Of a stretch of 64,000 nucleotides of DNA, positions 43,204 through 53,231 are shown piece by piece; the first letter of the stretch is position 1; each line of letters opens with the position of its first letter. The DNA is from Eudorina sp. 2006-703-Eu-15. Lineage: Eukaryota > Chlorophyta > Chlorophyceae > Chlamydomonadales > Volvocaceae. The DNA is taken from contig BDSI01000070.1 in assembly GCA_003117195.1 (NCBI GenBank), positions 558,501-622,500 of the forward strand. Direction: 5' to 3'. The notes under the pieces were generated by a model. The model made no database searches, had not been told where the DNA came from, and worked only from the letters and a program-made list of their open reading frames with translations. The translations under genes and the position numbers were made by a program.

Positions 43204-46200
43204 TCAGGCGACCGGCCCCGTCCCATTGTACAACGCGGCGCCGCCGTCGCTGCCAAGCGCGCCGCCGCCGACGGCGGTGAGCTTCGCGGTCGCGGCGGCC
43301 ACGGCCGCCTTGGTCAGTGCGGCATCCGTCACGAAGTTGGCCTGGCCCATGTGGCCGTGCGCGCCCTCGGTAGAAATTCGGGATCGAGACGGCACCGAGG
43401 ACCCCACCACTCCGCCGCTGGGGCCCCGGCGACTCGCGCGCACCACCACCACAGCTCCGTCGGACGACAGCGCCTCCACCAGCGCCTTACGGTTGCCTCG
43501 CTCCGCCCCGGCAGCACCGACGCCGCCGCCTTTGCTGCCGACGGCCCCGTCGGTGCCATGGCCGTGCGGCGCCTCGCTCGCCGCCGCGGCGGGGCCGCGG
43601 CCGCCACTGAGGGCCGTCGCGCCGCGCTGGGTGCTCTTGGCGCGGGCGGACGAGGCCCGCGTCGGTGGCAGCGGGGGCTGCGACGGCGCACTTGGATCCC
43701 GCGTGGCGGCGGAGGACGGACCATGCTCTGCGCCGGCTCCGGAAGTGGTGGGCCGCCGTACTGATGCCCGTACAGTTGGGCCGCTGGCGGTGTTGGCACC
43801 GCCTTCACTCCGCCGACCGGATGCGGCGGCGGAGGCGGGCGTGGAGGCGCCGTGAGCAGCGGCGGCCGGGGGCGTGGCGGCTGGAATGTTGGAGAGCGGC
43901 GGCCGCGGCGGCGGTGACGCTGACGCCGCCGCCATGTGTTCCTTGATTCCCAGCGGCAGGTTGACGGAGGCGCGGAAACCAGTCTCGGTGGTGGTGCCGC
44001 CACCGCCGCCGCCGCCGTTGCTCTTGACGCTGTGTTGGGTCCGGACGCGTCGAGGCGCTGTGGTGGTAGTGGCGGCTGTGGCGGCGGCGGTGTCCGCGAC
44101 CTCGGCTGACGCCGCCGCGGTGGTGGCCGCTGCCGCCGCGGCCGCCACGGCGCCGCCTCCGGAGCTCGCCAGCAGCCCCCGCAGCTGCGCCACCTCCTGT
44201 CGCAGCGCGTCGTTCTCGCGCAGGACGGCGGCGGCGTGGCGCCGCAGGCCGTTGCTCTGCTCGTACAGCTGCATGTTCTGCTCGTCCACTTCCATGAGGG
44301 CCTCCCGCAGCGCCCGGCTGTCCTCGTGCGCCTGCAGTGTACGACAGATACCATACGTTACGACACAAGCCGATGGGCAAAGCAGCAGCAGGCGAGATGA
44401 GGTGAGGCCACGTGCCTTTCTGTTGCATAAAATGTTGGTCCAGAGCAAAAGCCATCCTCGAAGTGGCGTTCCTGTCTGGTGCGGCGGTGTGCGGTCGTGT
44501 GCGGTCGCGCCGCATGAACGCACCATGTCTGACGTGCGCCCTAGCTAGAACCGAATCACTGAACAGTCTAAACTCCCAACTAGAACCCAATCACTGATTC
44601 CCCAGCACTACGGTAGCCCCCAGACGACGGCCGCTCTCCCTACCTCCAGGAAGAGCTGCCTCATCTGCTCCAACTGAACCGCCAGGTCCTCGTCGCCTGG
44701 GCCGCCCTCCGCCGCCGCCCCGTCGCAGCCCGCCGCCTGCCGACCCGTCAGCCGCTTCTCCCGCTGCGCGCTGCTGGCGCCGCCGCCGCGCCCGGAGACG
44801 TCCGCCGCGCCCTGGCGCGAGCTCTGCCGCCGGGCCGGGCTGCTGCTGCTGTGGTGCGCCGGCAGCGACTGACTCAGGCGCAGGCTCGCGTTCTCCTGTT
44901 GCTGCTGCTGGCTCGCCTCGGCGGCGGCGGAAGCCGCGGCGGCGGCGGAGGTGGCGATGGCTGCGGCACGACGGGCGTCGTCCAGCTGCTGCTGTAGCCG
45001 CACGACCTGCAGGACAGGAACGTAAAGGACATGAGGATTGCCACTACCGCACCGCGCAGTCGGGCCCTGATTTGTCGCCACGAACCCTCCTTCTGCCCTG
45101 CTCCCTGCCAGCCCCTGCGTATCCCTCCCCCGCTGGCCCGTTCCATAACCGTCATGGTCAAATGTACTACAATTGTTCAACAAATGTACTGTAAGTCCCC
45201 CGTCTCTCGGTGCCAGGCCCGCTCCCTTGTCTCCGAGCCTCCCAACCTCTCTTCACACCCGAAACCGCCCATTTGCCTTGTTCCGGCCAATCCACACACA
45301 CACACACACGCAGGCTGGCCTTGCGGCCACCTCTCCCGACACGCCGGTGTCCGCTGTCTCTCTCAGCCCCTCTCTCCCCTCCCCTTGGCTCACCGCCTTG
45401 CCCAGCTGCGCCGCGTGGTCTGCGTGCCGCTGCGTGCGCTCCTCCACCTCCGACCGCGTCTCCGCCAGCTCGTGCCCCAGCTCCCGACACAGCCGCACCG
45501 CCCGACCCGCCATCAGCTCCGCGCTGTAGCGGGCGGCGGCGTACTGCCGCCACAGAAGCACCACCGCGGACGCCTGGTTGGGCGCCAGCGTCTCCAGCAG
45601 CTGCTCCACGGGGTTGACGTCCTGGGCAGCGGGAGGGTCGGTTGGAATTAGTTGGTCGGCTGGTTACGTGGTTGGCCTGAAACGAGGAGCCGAACGGCCG
45701 AAGTGTGAAGACTTAATAGGGACATGGGCAAGACTGGCCCCGGCAAACGCGGCCAACCGCCGCTGGGCCCCCTTCACCTTCCGGCCGATGGGCGGGTAGA
45801 GGTAGAAGCGGCCCTGGCTGGCGGGGTTCCAGCGGGGCGGGGCGGCCCACGTGGCCAGCTCCTCCTCCATGTCGGCCAGGGACTCGAGCAGCTGCTGCTG
45901 CAGCTGGTGCGGAGTGAGCGGCGGGGGGCCGCCGCCGGCGCTCTGGCAGGCGCCCGGCGTGGGGGACGACGGGAAGCCGCCTTGCCTGCACCGCGTCGCA
46001 GCACGGGGCGGGGCGTCACGGCCCGGTGATTGTCTTGCGCGGAGATGCCGCATCCATTGCTTGCATGAGTCCCCAGGTTGGTGTTTATATGTTTAATACG
46101 TGCGGCCCATGGTATCAGATCCAGGGCGCGTCACTACCCCTGCCCGCTCCGAAACCCTCTGCCGTCTGCCCCCCTTTACCAACGGCCCCCATCCCCGCGC

Positions 46201-47105
46201 CGCACGGCGCACCTGCCGCTGCTGCGCTGCTTGGCGGCGGCGTCGTCCCGGCTCCCGAGACGGGCCAGGTTGAGCGGTGGCACGTTGGACGGCCGCACGT
46301 ACTTGCTGCGAGAGACATGGGGGTGGCGGGGTGGGAGGGAGAGTGGGGGGCGCGGTCGGGTCGGGTTAGGCGGAGAAAGCGGCGCGCCGTGGCATTCCAT
46401 CCCTGCAACCTCCAACCTCGGGACTGCCGCCTCGAGCACCACCCCAAGCACGCCTGGCGCCATCCCGGTCAGCCGACCCCACCTCAGCCTCGCCGCGAGC
46501 GAGCTCGCACTGACCACTGACCTTTGGCCGGCCCCACCGCCGCTGCTGCTGCTGCCCAGCCCCAAGCCAAGACCGCCCAGACTGAAGGAGCGGAACGCCT
46601 GCGAGGGACGGACGAACACACGGGGGGGAGGGCGGTCAAACGATGAAAAGGGGGTGGGGTGGAGGGGTCCGCAACCAGCAAGGAGGGCAGCGAGGGCGGT
46701 TTCGTTCTTGTCGGCCGGTGCTGTCCTCCCCAGGGAGACGGATGGGCTGCGCATCATGTGACAGCGCGGCCGGTGACGGTGAAGGGGCAATAGGTGGTTC
46801 TGCAGGATGCGCGACGTCCAGGGCGCCGGCGGCTGTAGCAATACGGTAGCAGTCGCGGCGCGGGTTGCGTCACTCACTTCCAGGTTGCCCGCGTCGCTGG
46901 TGCGTGTGGGGTCGGACCTTGGGCTGCCCCAGCTGTGTTGCGTCGGGAGGGCACCGTCCAGGCTGCGCTGCGCCTGCAGCAGATGCGGGCTGGGGCCGAC
47001 GTTGCTGCTGATCAGCGGGTTGGCGTCGGGGCCGCCGCTGCCGTCAAACCGCATGGCGTGGGCGGTGGGCGAGGGACGCTGCGATGGTGGCAGGCCTCGG
47101 CCCAT
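43204..47105 (-). CDS. Unrecognised coiled-coil / low-complexity protein, 774 residues
   Basis: Seven in-phase exons: 46878-47105, 46522-46598, 46213-46305, 45778-45985, 45394-45621, 44644-45006, 43204-44331. The start ATG at 47105 opens MGRGLPPSQRPSPTAHAMRF. Structured islands: LQQQLLESLADMEEELATW, GRFYLYPPIGRK, then a strongly helical charged block (LWRQYAAARYSAELMAGR; ELGHELAETRSEVEERTQRH), a second coiled coil (VVRLQQQLDDARRAAAIA; LAVQLEQMRQLFLEV) and a third (ALREALMEVDEQNMQLYEQ; RENDALRQEVAQLRGLL). The last ~300 residues are Ala/Gly/Pro/Thr low complexity. No enzymatic motif, signal or membrane segment. The family is not recognised; a structural or cytoskeletal role is inference only. 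The exon 4 donor (GTGAAG) was chosen for phase and could instead lie further downstream. Confidence 0.68.
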
Positions 47106-48135
47106 CTCGAATGGACTGTGTGCGGCAACAGGAAAGTAATCAGGGAGCAGGTTTCCGACTGCTTAGGAAAACAGATACCGGCATTGGTGAAGCTCGAGAA
47201 GGTTCATACGTCGCTTGCAGAACGGCCGCAAGTTCAACGAACGGTTGGCGAGGTCATTGGGGAGCTCACCTGACGCCAGCAGACATCCGGCCATTGCGAT
47301 CCGCTTGGTCATTTTGTTTCGCCTTCATGCATTAACGAAAATTTTCATCAGGAAATGAGCGACAGGAGGGTTGCAACGTGACACACGGAGTGTGGCTGTA
47401 GCCCGGTCCAACCTGGTTGAGCGGAGTATCAGAAGATGCTGACCCAGGTATGGAGAAGTTGAATTTTTCGCTCTTGAGCTTGCTGCCAGAAAGCCGAAGC
47501 CTGCTCAGATGAGTCGCAGTCGTGAGATATGTCCACAACAGGAGGACCGCCTTTGGAGCGAATAGGCCGTCTGTTATCCCGCCATGCGCTTACTTATTCA
47601 GAAGGTTCTTGATGAGAGCGTTTTGGGTACCGTGATGGTGCGATCCTGAAGGTTGAGCGTTGCAGCTCAACGCTGCCGCTGCAGCAGCAGCTGGGTGACG
47701 TCGAAACCTGCCCACATGCTCATTTGCACATTCGTCGATCTCCATGTTTTCAGAAAATCTCACGTATGATGCATGAATAATTGTCTGGTTGCTGCCTCGC
47801 TGCACTAAGGCGTCAAAGTCAAGGCGCGGTCGTCAGCGCAGGTCAATCATGCGGTTCTGCAAGGTCAGATAATGTCCGTGTTACAGGTTATACATATATG
47901 CTATGTAAAGAGGACTAAGAGCACAATTGCCCCAAGCCCCATGGAGCATGAAGTACGGCGGTTGACTTCGTTGCGGGTTACAGTTACCCCGGATAATCTC
48001 AGATGGCGTAGGCAGGTTTATTCCATGAATACAAAGAGCGCTCCAGGTCCTCACGCATACACAGCTTGACGCTTTCCCTTCGTCGCCTTCAGTCATCTTT
48101 CCTCTTTGCCGGCCACACGCCGTTACCGAGCAGTC
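47106..48135. promoter_or_regulatory. Divergent intergenic region, coiled-coil gene (-) / CoA dehydrogenase (+)
   Basis: 1,030 bases between two ATGs pointing apart, with lower GC than the flanking exons. It should contain both promoters. TATACATATATG at about 47887-47899 is the only TATA-like run seen, ~240 bases upstream of the rightward start. No gene supported. Confidence 0.45.
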
Positions 48136-51100
48136 ATGTGTGCGTCGATGATGTACCAGCATCTCCCCTCTATCATTGGGATCGTTGGCGCGGGGCAAAT
48201 GGGCGTGGGTAAGTTACAACACCTCCCGACACTTCCGCGATACCTCAAAGAAGTGCCCGTTACTGCAAGAGCTTGCAACTCCGTGTCCAGGAGCCCTCAC
48301 GTCGCGCATGATTCGGAGTTTCGGAATCATGCTGTTAACACTGGCGCTCTCGTAGGACATGGAGTTCGCATTCTCAAGCCTTCACGCCCATTCTCTCGTT
48401 TAGTGCACTCGTGCCCAGTATCTATGTGTGTCGGTAGCTTTGCGGAATGGCGATGAACAGTGGCCTGCTCTTCATGTCCAGTGGCAACGACAATGCGGCC
48501 ACCTCGGGGGCTTTGGAGGAAGAACGTCAGAGGGAAGGAAACATCTGTGTCGAACCTTTAGCCTTGTGTTGACATGTTACCTCATTTAAGGCTGCTCCCT
48601 CCATGATCCACCGCTCCTCAAGTGTGCGGAGTGGTCATGCTGGGGCTCGGTCGCTCGCGCCGCTCAGCGCAGGCTGCCTCCCCAGCATCCCAGATCCGCC
48701 TTGCGCGCATCCACCTCCCATAACTGCGCCCAGCCAAGTGCGAGCGCCCGCCTCCTGTCCTGGCCCCGTGCGTGGCAACCGGAACGTGATCCCTGTTCCG
48801 CGCCCGAACGGGTCCGCTCGGGAAGGCCCTCCGGGGTAGCACCACGCAGCCGAGGGGCGCCAGCAAACTGCACCGCTGCCTGCCTGCGCCCTCCCCTCCC
48901 TGCTTTGTGCGTATGTGTGTGCGGCGGGGCCGGGCGAAGGGTTCTGGCCCGCTCAGCCCACTGCCCTAATTGCAGTATTGCGCAATGGCCACCAGCACTC
49001 GGGAGGTCGCCCTGCTCCGCTGCGACCCAGATGGGGCCCTGCTCGGGGTATCCGGGAGGGAGAGATGCTCCGAAACCGCGAGGGACCACGCATGGCGCCG
49101 CACCCAGCCGGCGATCCCGAACCGGTGTCTGTGCAGCACCGCTGCGCCCCGGCGCCACCCGCCACCACCCCGTGCCTCCATTGCCGGGGGTTACCGGCCC
49201 GCTGCTCTACGTGCCCGTATGGCCTCCTGACCGGCCCTGGCGCCGGGGCGAGGCCCTGGCGCCGGGGCGCGAGGTCTTGCCAAAGTCACGACCGCATATA
49301 TAAACCCACCGCGCTCCGGCCCCGCCCCCGTCCTCGCCCACGTCGTCGCGCCCTCCGTGTGGGTTTGTGTTTGTGCGCCTTGTGTGTGTCCTGATCAGGC
49401 ATCGCGCAGGTGGCGGCCCAGCGGGGCCTTACGGTGCTGCTGAACGACGCCAACGCCTCCGCCATCGAGCGCGGCATCGCGGGGCTGCAGAAGTCCCTGG
49501 AGCGGTTGGTCAAGAAGGGCAGCGTCACGCCGGATGACGCGGCGGCCACGGTGGGCCGCATACACACGTCGCACGGCAGCCTCGAGGTGGGGCACTGGAG
49601 GGGGAGGGAGGGGGGTTCAGGAGATTGGTAGACATATTCATACTGCGCTGCTGCCAGAGCAAATATCCGATAAAGACTCACTGGGGTATTGGGGGGGTAC
49701 TGGGGGGTACTGGAGGGGGTACTGGGGGGAGTACTGGGGGGGACGGGGCTCAGCAAATGGGTGGGGTTGGATACGGGCGTCGCTTGAAGCTGACCGCACC
49801 CGAGGTCTGCTATCGGGCCGGGTGCGGTGGTGATAGCGGGGCGGCAAGGTTGGAGTTGCTGAGGGGGCGGTGCCGTACGAAGTGCGGGGGGAAGGGAGGG
49901 CACGGCGCAAGCTGCGGGGAGGGTGGCGGCTGCAGGGCGGGCGCGGCTTGCTGCCGCGGACCTGGATGTGGGTCCATGGCTGCCTCTGCGGCCCTGCGCT
50001 GCGCCGCACTGCACTGCACTCACGCCGCCTCATCGCGCCTTGGGGCCGTGCCGCCGCCTCCTCAGGCGCTCCGCGGGGCGGACTTCATCATCGAGGCGGT
50101 GGCGGAGGAGGAGGGCACCAAGAAGGAGGTGTTCAGGAACCTGGACAGGGTAGGGGGGATGGGGGCACCGGAGGCGGGGAGGGGGGCCGGAGGCCGGGCC
50201 CCTGGTGGCGGCCACAGATGCGGATGGTTAGTGCATGGAACCATGGATTGCATGCTGCGGTTTCGCACCGGTATCGACCGCCCCGCCCCACCGCTCGCTG
50301 CTGGGTCGTGGGCCGTCTGGGGCCGGCCAGCCTGAGTGCTGACGACCCGTGGGGACCCCCCCGCCTCTCCGGACCGCGGCACAGTTCCGTCTCGGCTCCC
50401 GCGCCGCCGCCGCGCTCCACCTCCGTCCACCCACACCAGCCCCCAGTTCCTTTGCATCTTTTTGTAATGGCCACTGCATGCTCAACGCCACCCGCCAACC
50501 CAGGACTGGGATTATCCTTCGTTTGAATGCCGGCACCCGCCACGCCATCCCTTTTTGATCCGCCACCGGGCACCGCCCTTCACTCCGCCACCCCCTTTCA
50601 CTCCGCCACCCCCTTTCACTCCGCCACACACACACGCACCCAGGTCACCCGCGTGGGCACCATCCTGGCCTCCAACACCAGCTCCATCTCCATCACCCGG
50701 ATCGCATCAGCCACCAGCAAGCCGCACCGAGTGGTGGGGAGGGGGTGGGTGGGTAAGGGGGGGCGGGCTGGTGGTGTTGACGAGGGGAGCGGACGGGAGG
50801 GGACGACGGAGGCGCGTTTTGCGGCGTCGTTGTCGTTTGATGCATGCCACTGGAGACCCAGGTGAGATGGGTCAGCGCCGGGGGGATGGAGCGGGTCGGG
50901 GCTGCTGCGGCAGCGGCGGGGATGGGGCGGTGTCAGACGGGTTGGGGCGGGCGCCAGGCGGGTGCAACCAGCGAGCCGGGCCGCGGCACGTTGTCTGAAG
51001 GGGCGACGGGGTGTGTCTGTGGTGGACCCGGTGGTCTGCAGGGAGGGCTGAGCAAGGGGTTACGGGTTACGGGTTACGGGAGGAAGGGGCAGGGCTGATG

Positions 51101-53231
51101 CGGCACAGCGGCAGCAAGTCGGAGGTTGATCATGCACCGGACGGGCAGGCGACAGGCAGCCCACCCCTCCCTCCCGCCGGATCCCCGGGTCCGGGTCCCA
51201 CCCCTCGGGTCGAGTCTCTATCGGATATTCGCTCTGGCAGCAGCGCAGTATAAATATGTCTACCAATTTCCTATATCCCCACCCCTCCCCCCTTCCCCCG
51301 CGACCCCCCACCCCACCCCACCCCACACCCGCCAGGTGGGTATGCACTTCATGCACCCCGCGCCCGTGGTGCCGCTGGTGGAGCTGGCCAAGGGGATGCA
51401 CACCTCGCAGCAGGTACGACTGGGTACGGCAAAGGGGTGGCAAAAAGGGGCGGCAGCAGAGTCGCGGGCCGTGGCAGTGTCCTGCATGCTGGCATGTCCT
51501 CGTGGGACTTACCGCGTGGCGGCTCGTCGACGCCTCTTTCTGGTCGGCTGATTGATCTGATACCCAACCGTTAACCGACAACTGTCACAGACGTACGAGT
51601 CGGCGCGCTCGCTGGCGCAGCACCTAGGCAAGAGCGTGTGCGTGTCCATGGACAGGCCGGTGAGTTGGCGGTTGGTGGTTATTGGTTGGGGTTCTTGCCC
51701 CACCCCTGGCTGCGCTCCCCCGGAGGTTTCAACGCGCGCCGCCTCGCTCGCAACCCGCGGCCTCGCGTCAACCCTCCGGCGACCCCCAACCGATATGCTC
51801 CGGAACCGGCGCCCGTCAGCACTCAGCAACGAACGAAACCCTCGACCGCCTCCCTCCGGGACTCCAGCCCCCATGTTCCCTCTCCTCTCCCCCCCCCCCA
51901 CACACACCTGTAACCCAACCTTCCCACACCCTGTCGTCTTATCCCCCCCCTTCCGTGTCGGGTTTACCCCCCCCTCCCCTCCCCTCCCCCCCCCTCCAGG
52001 GTTTCCTGGTATACCGGCTGCTCATGCCGCTGATCAACGAGGCGTTCTTCCTGCTGAGTGAGGGGGTGGGCTCCGCGGAGGACATCGACCGGTCCATGCG
52101 GCTGGGCACCAACATGCAGGCGGGGCCGCTGAGGATGGCGGACAACATAGGTGGGGGGCAGGGCGGGGGGCAGGGCAGGGGGCAGGGCAGGGGGCAGGGC
52201 AGGGGGCAGGGCAGGGGGCAGCGCGGGGCCGTGTTTGTGTCATGCTGGGGGGGAAACTGGTTGGGGTTTGGCAGAGCTGTACCCCGCCGGCACCTCCCGT
52301 CAATGCCTCCCAAGTTCCCACCCGCGGTATGGGTCCCATCCCCGGACTCCGCCACGACCCCCCACGACCCTGCCACGACCCCGCACCCCGCGCAGTTTGA
52401 ATATGTCTACCAATTTTCCTGAAACCCCCGCCCCCCGCACCCCGCACCCGGCAGGTCTGGACACGTGCCTCAACATCATGCGCACGCTGCACAGCCAGTT
52501 CGCGGACTCCAAGTACCGGCCATGTCCGCTGCTAGTGCAGTACGTGGACGGCGGGCTGCTGGGCGTGAAGAACGGCAGGGGGGTGTTCCAGGTGAGGAAG
52601 GGACGAGGAGGAGGATGATAAGGGGGAGGGGGAGGAGGGCCAGGGGCTGGAACCTGGGTGTGTGTTTTGGAGGGACCCTGGGGACCCCAACCTGCAGGTG
52701 GTGGTCTGCGCACCCATCTGTGTGGGTGGACCCATGGGTCGGATGGGTTTGTCCACGACAGGGCGTTGGAACTGTTAAGCCGGGCTTACACGACACGAAT
52801 GGGAAGTTCGCGTGTCGCCCTCCTAAGGATGCGCCCGAAGAGCGGCGCTGGGCGTGCTCCCTGTTGAGGATGTGAGCGGCGCCGCCGCCGTCGTCCGGCA
52901 GCGTTCCTATGTATCGATCCTCTCCCCGTTCTCCCCCCTCGCCGGATCCATCTCGTCCGCCGCCCCCTCATTCCCCGCCCCCTCGTACCCCGCCCCCTCA
53001 TTCCCCTCGTCCCCCGCCGCTGCGCCACCCGCCGCGTGACGCTGCTCGCTCGGCCGCGTCCCGCACAACTCGACTCGTCGCATGACTGTACGGCAGTACG
53101 ACCCGCTGGTCCATGACGTCATCCACGCGCAGCAGCCCCACCTCAACCTCACGCACCACTTCCACCCCACCGCCGCCTCCGCCTCTTCCGCGTCCTCAGC
53201 CTCCTCCACGCCCTCCTCCTACCAGCTCTAG
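48136..53231 (+). CDS. 3-hydroxyacyl-CoA / 3-hydroxybutyryl-CoA dehydrogenase
   Basis: Oxidises 3-hydroxyacyl-CoA with NAD+ (beta-oxidation or C4 metabolism). Nine in-phase exons: 48136-48208, 49399-49586, 50066-50149, 50644-50733, 51336-51413, 51591-51659, 52000-52150, 52455-52591, 53097-53231; 334 residues, slightly longer than the usual ~285-315. The NAD site IGIVGAGQMGVG is at residues 14-25. Next come ADFIIEAVAEE, SNTSSISITRIA (Ser128), GMHFMHPAPVVPLVELAKG (His149, Glu161), PGFLVYRLLMPLINEAF and LGTNMQAGPLRMADNIGLD. The spacing matches human HADH exactly (Ser, His +21, Glu +33, last site +71), but the final catalytic position is Tyr199 where the family has Asn. The C-terminal ~45 residues are Ser/His-rich and end SSYQL, not a standard peroxisomal signal. 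The last exon is the least certain. Confidence 0.88.
49614..49679 (-). repeat. Intron repeat copy A (CoA dehydrogenase intron 2)
   Basis: GGTTCAGGAGATTGGTAGAC, CATATTCATACTGCGCTGCT and GCCAGAGCAAATATCCGATA run in sequence here. The reverse complement of the same ~62 bases lies in intron 4. Starts ~28 bases after the exon 2 donor. Confidence 0.85.
49682..49748. repeat. G-rich tandem repeat in intron 2
   Basis: Irregular repeats of GGTACTGGGGG with runs of five to seven G; a candidate G-quadruplex in DNA or pre-mRNA. Confidence 0.7.
51056..51080. repeat. GGGTTAC heptamer repeat in intron 4
   Basis: Three and a half head-to-tail copies of GGGTTAC. Not the telomere repeat of known volvocine algae, so treated as a simple intronic repeat. 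Confidence 0.7.
51212..51272 (+). repeat. Intron repeat copy B (CoA dehydrogenase intron 4)
   Basis: GAGTCTCTATCGGATATTCG, CTCTGGCAGCAGCGCAGTAT and AAATATGTCTACCAATTTCC run in sequence; reverse complement of copy A with few mismatches. Ends ~63 bases before the exon 5 acceptor. Confidence 0.85.
52151..52217. repeat. (GGGCAGGGCAGG)-type minisatellite in intron 7
   Basis: About six tandem copies of a ten- to twelve-base GGGGGCAGGGCA unit begin immediately at the exon 7 donor. Confidence 0.85.
52391..52425 (+). repeat. Intron repeat copy C (CoA dehydrogenase intron 7), truncated
   Basis: CGCAGTTTGAATATGTCTAC followed by CAATTTTCCTG matches the right part of copy B; the left half is absent. Ends ~29 bases before the exon 8 acceptor. 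Confidence 0.75.

Noticed and set aside
49297..49304. TATATAAA inside intron 1 of the CoA dehydrogenase as an internal promoter
   Set aside because: A transcript starting there would lack exon 1, which carries the NAD-binding glycine motif; more likely a chance AT run.
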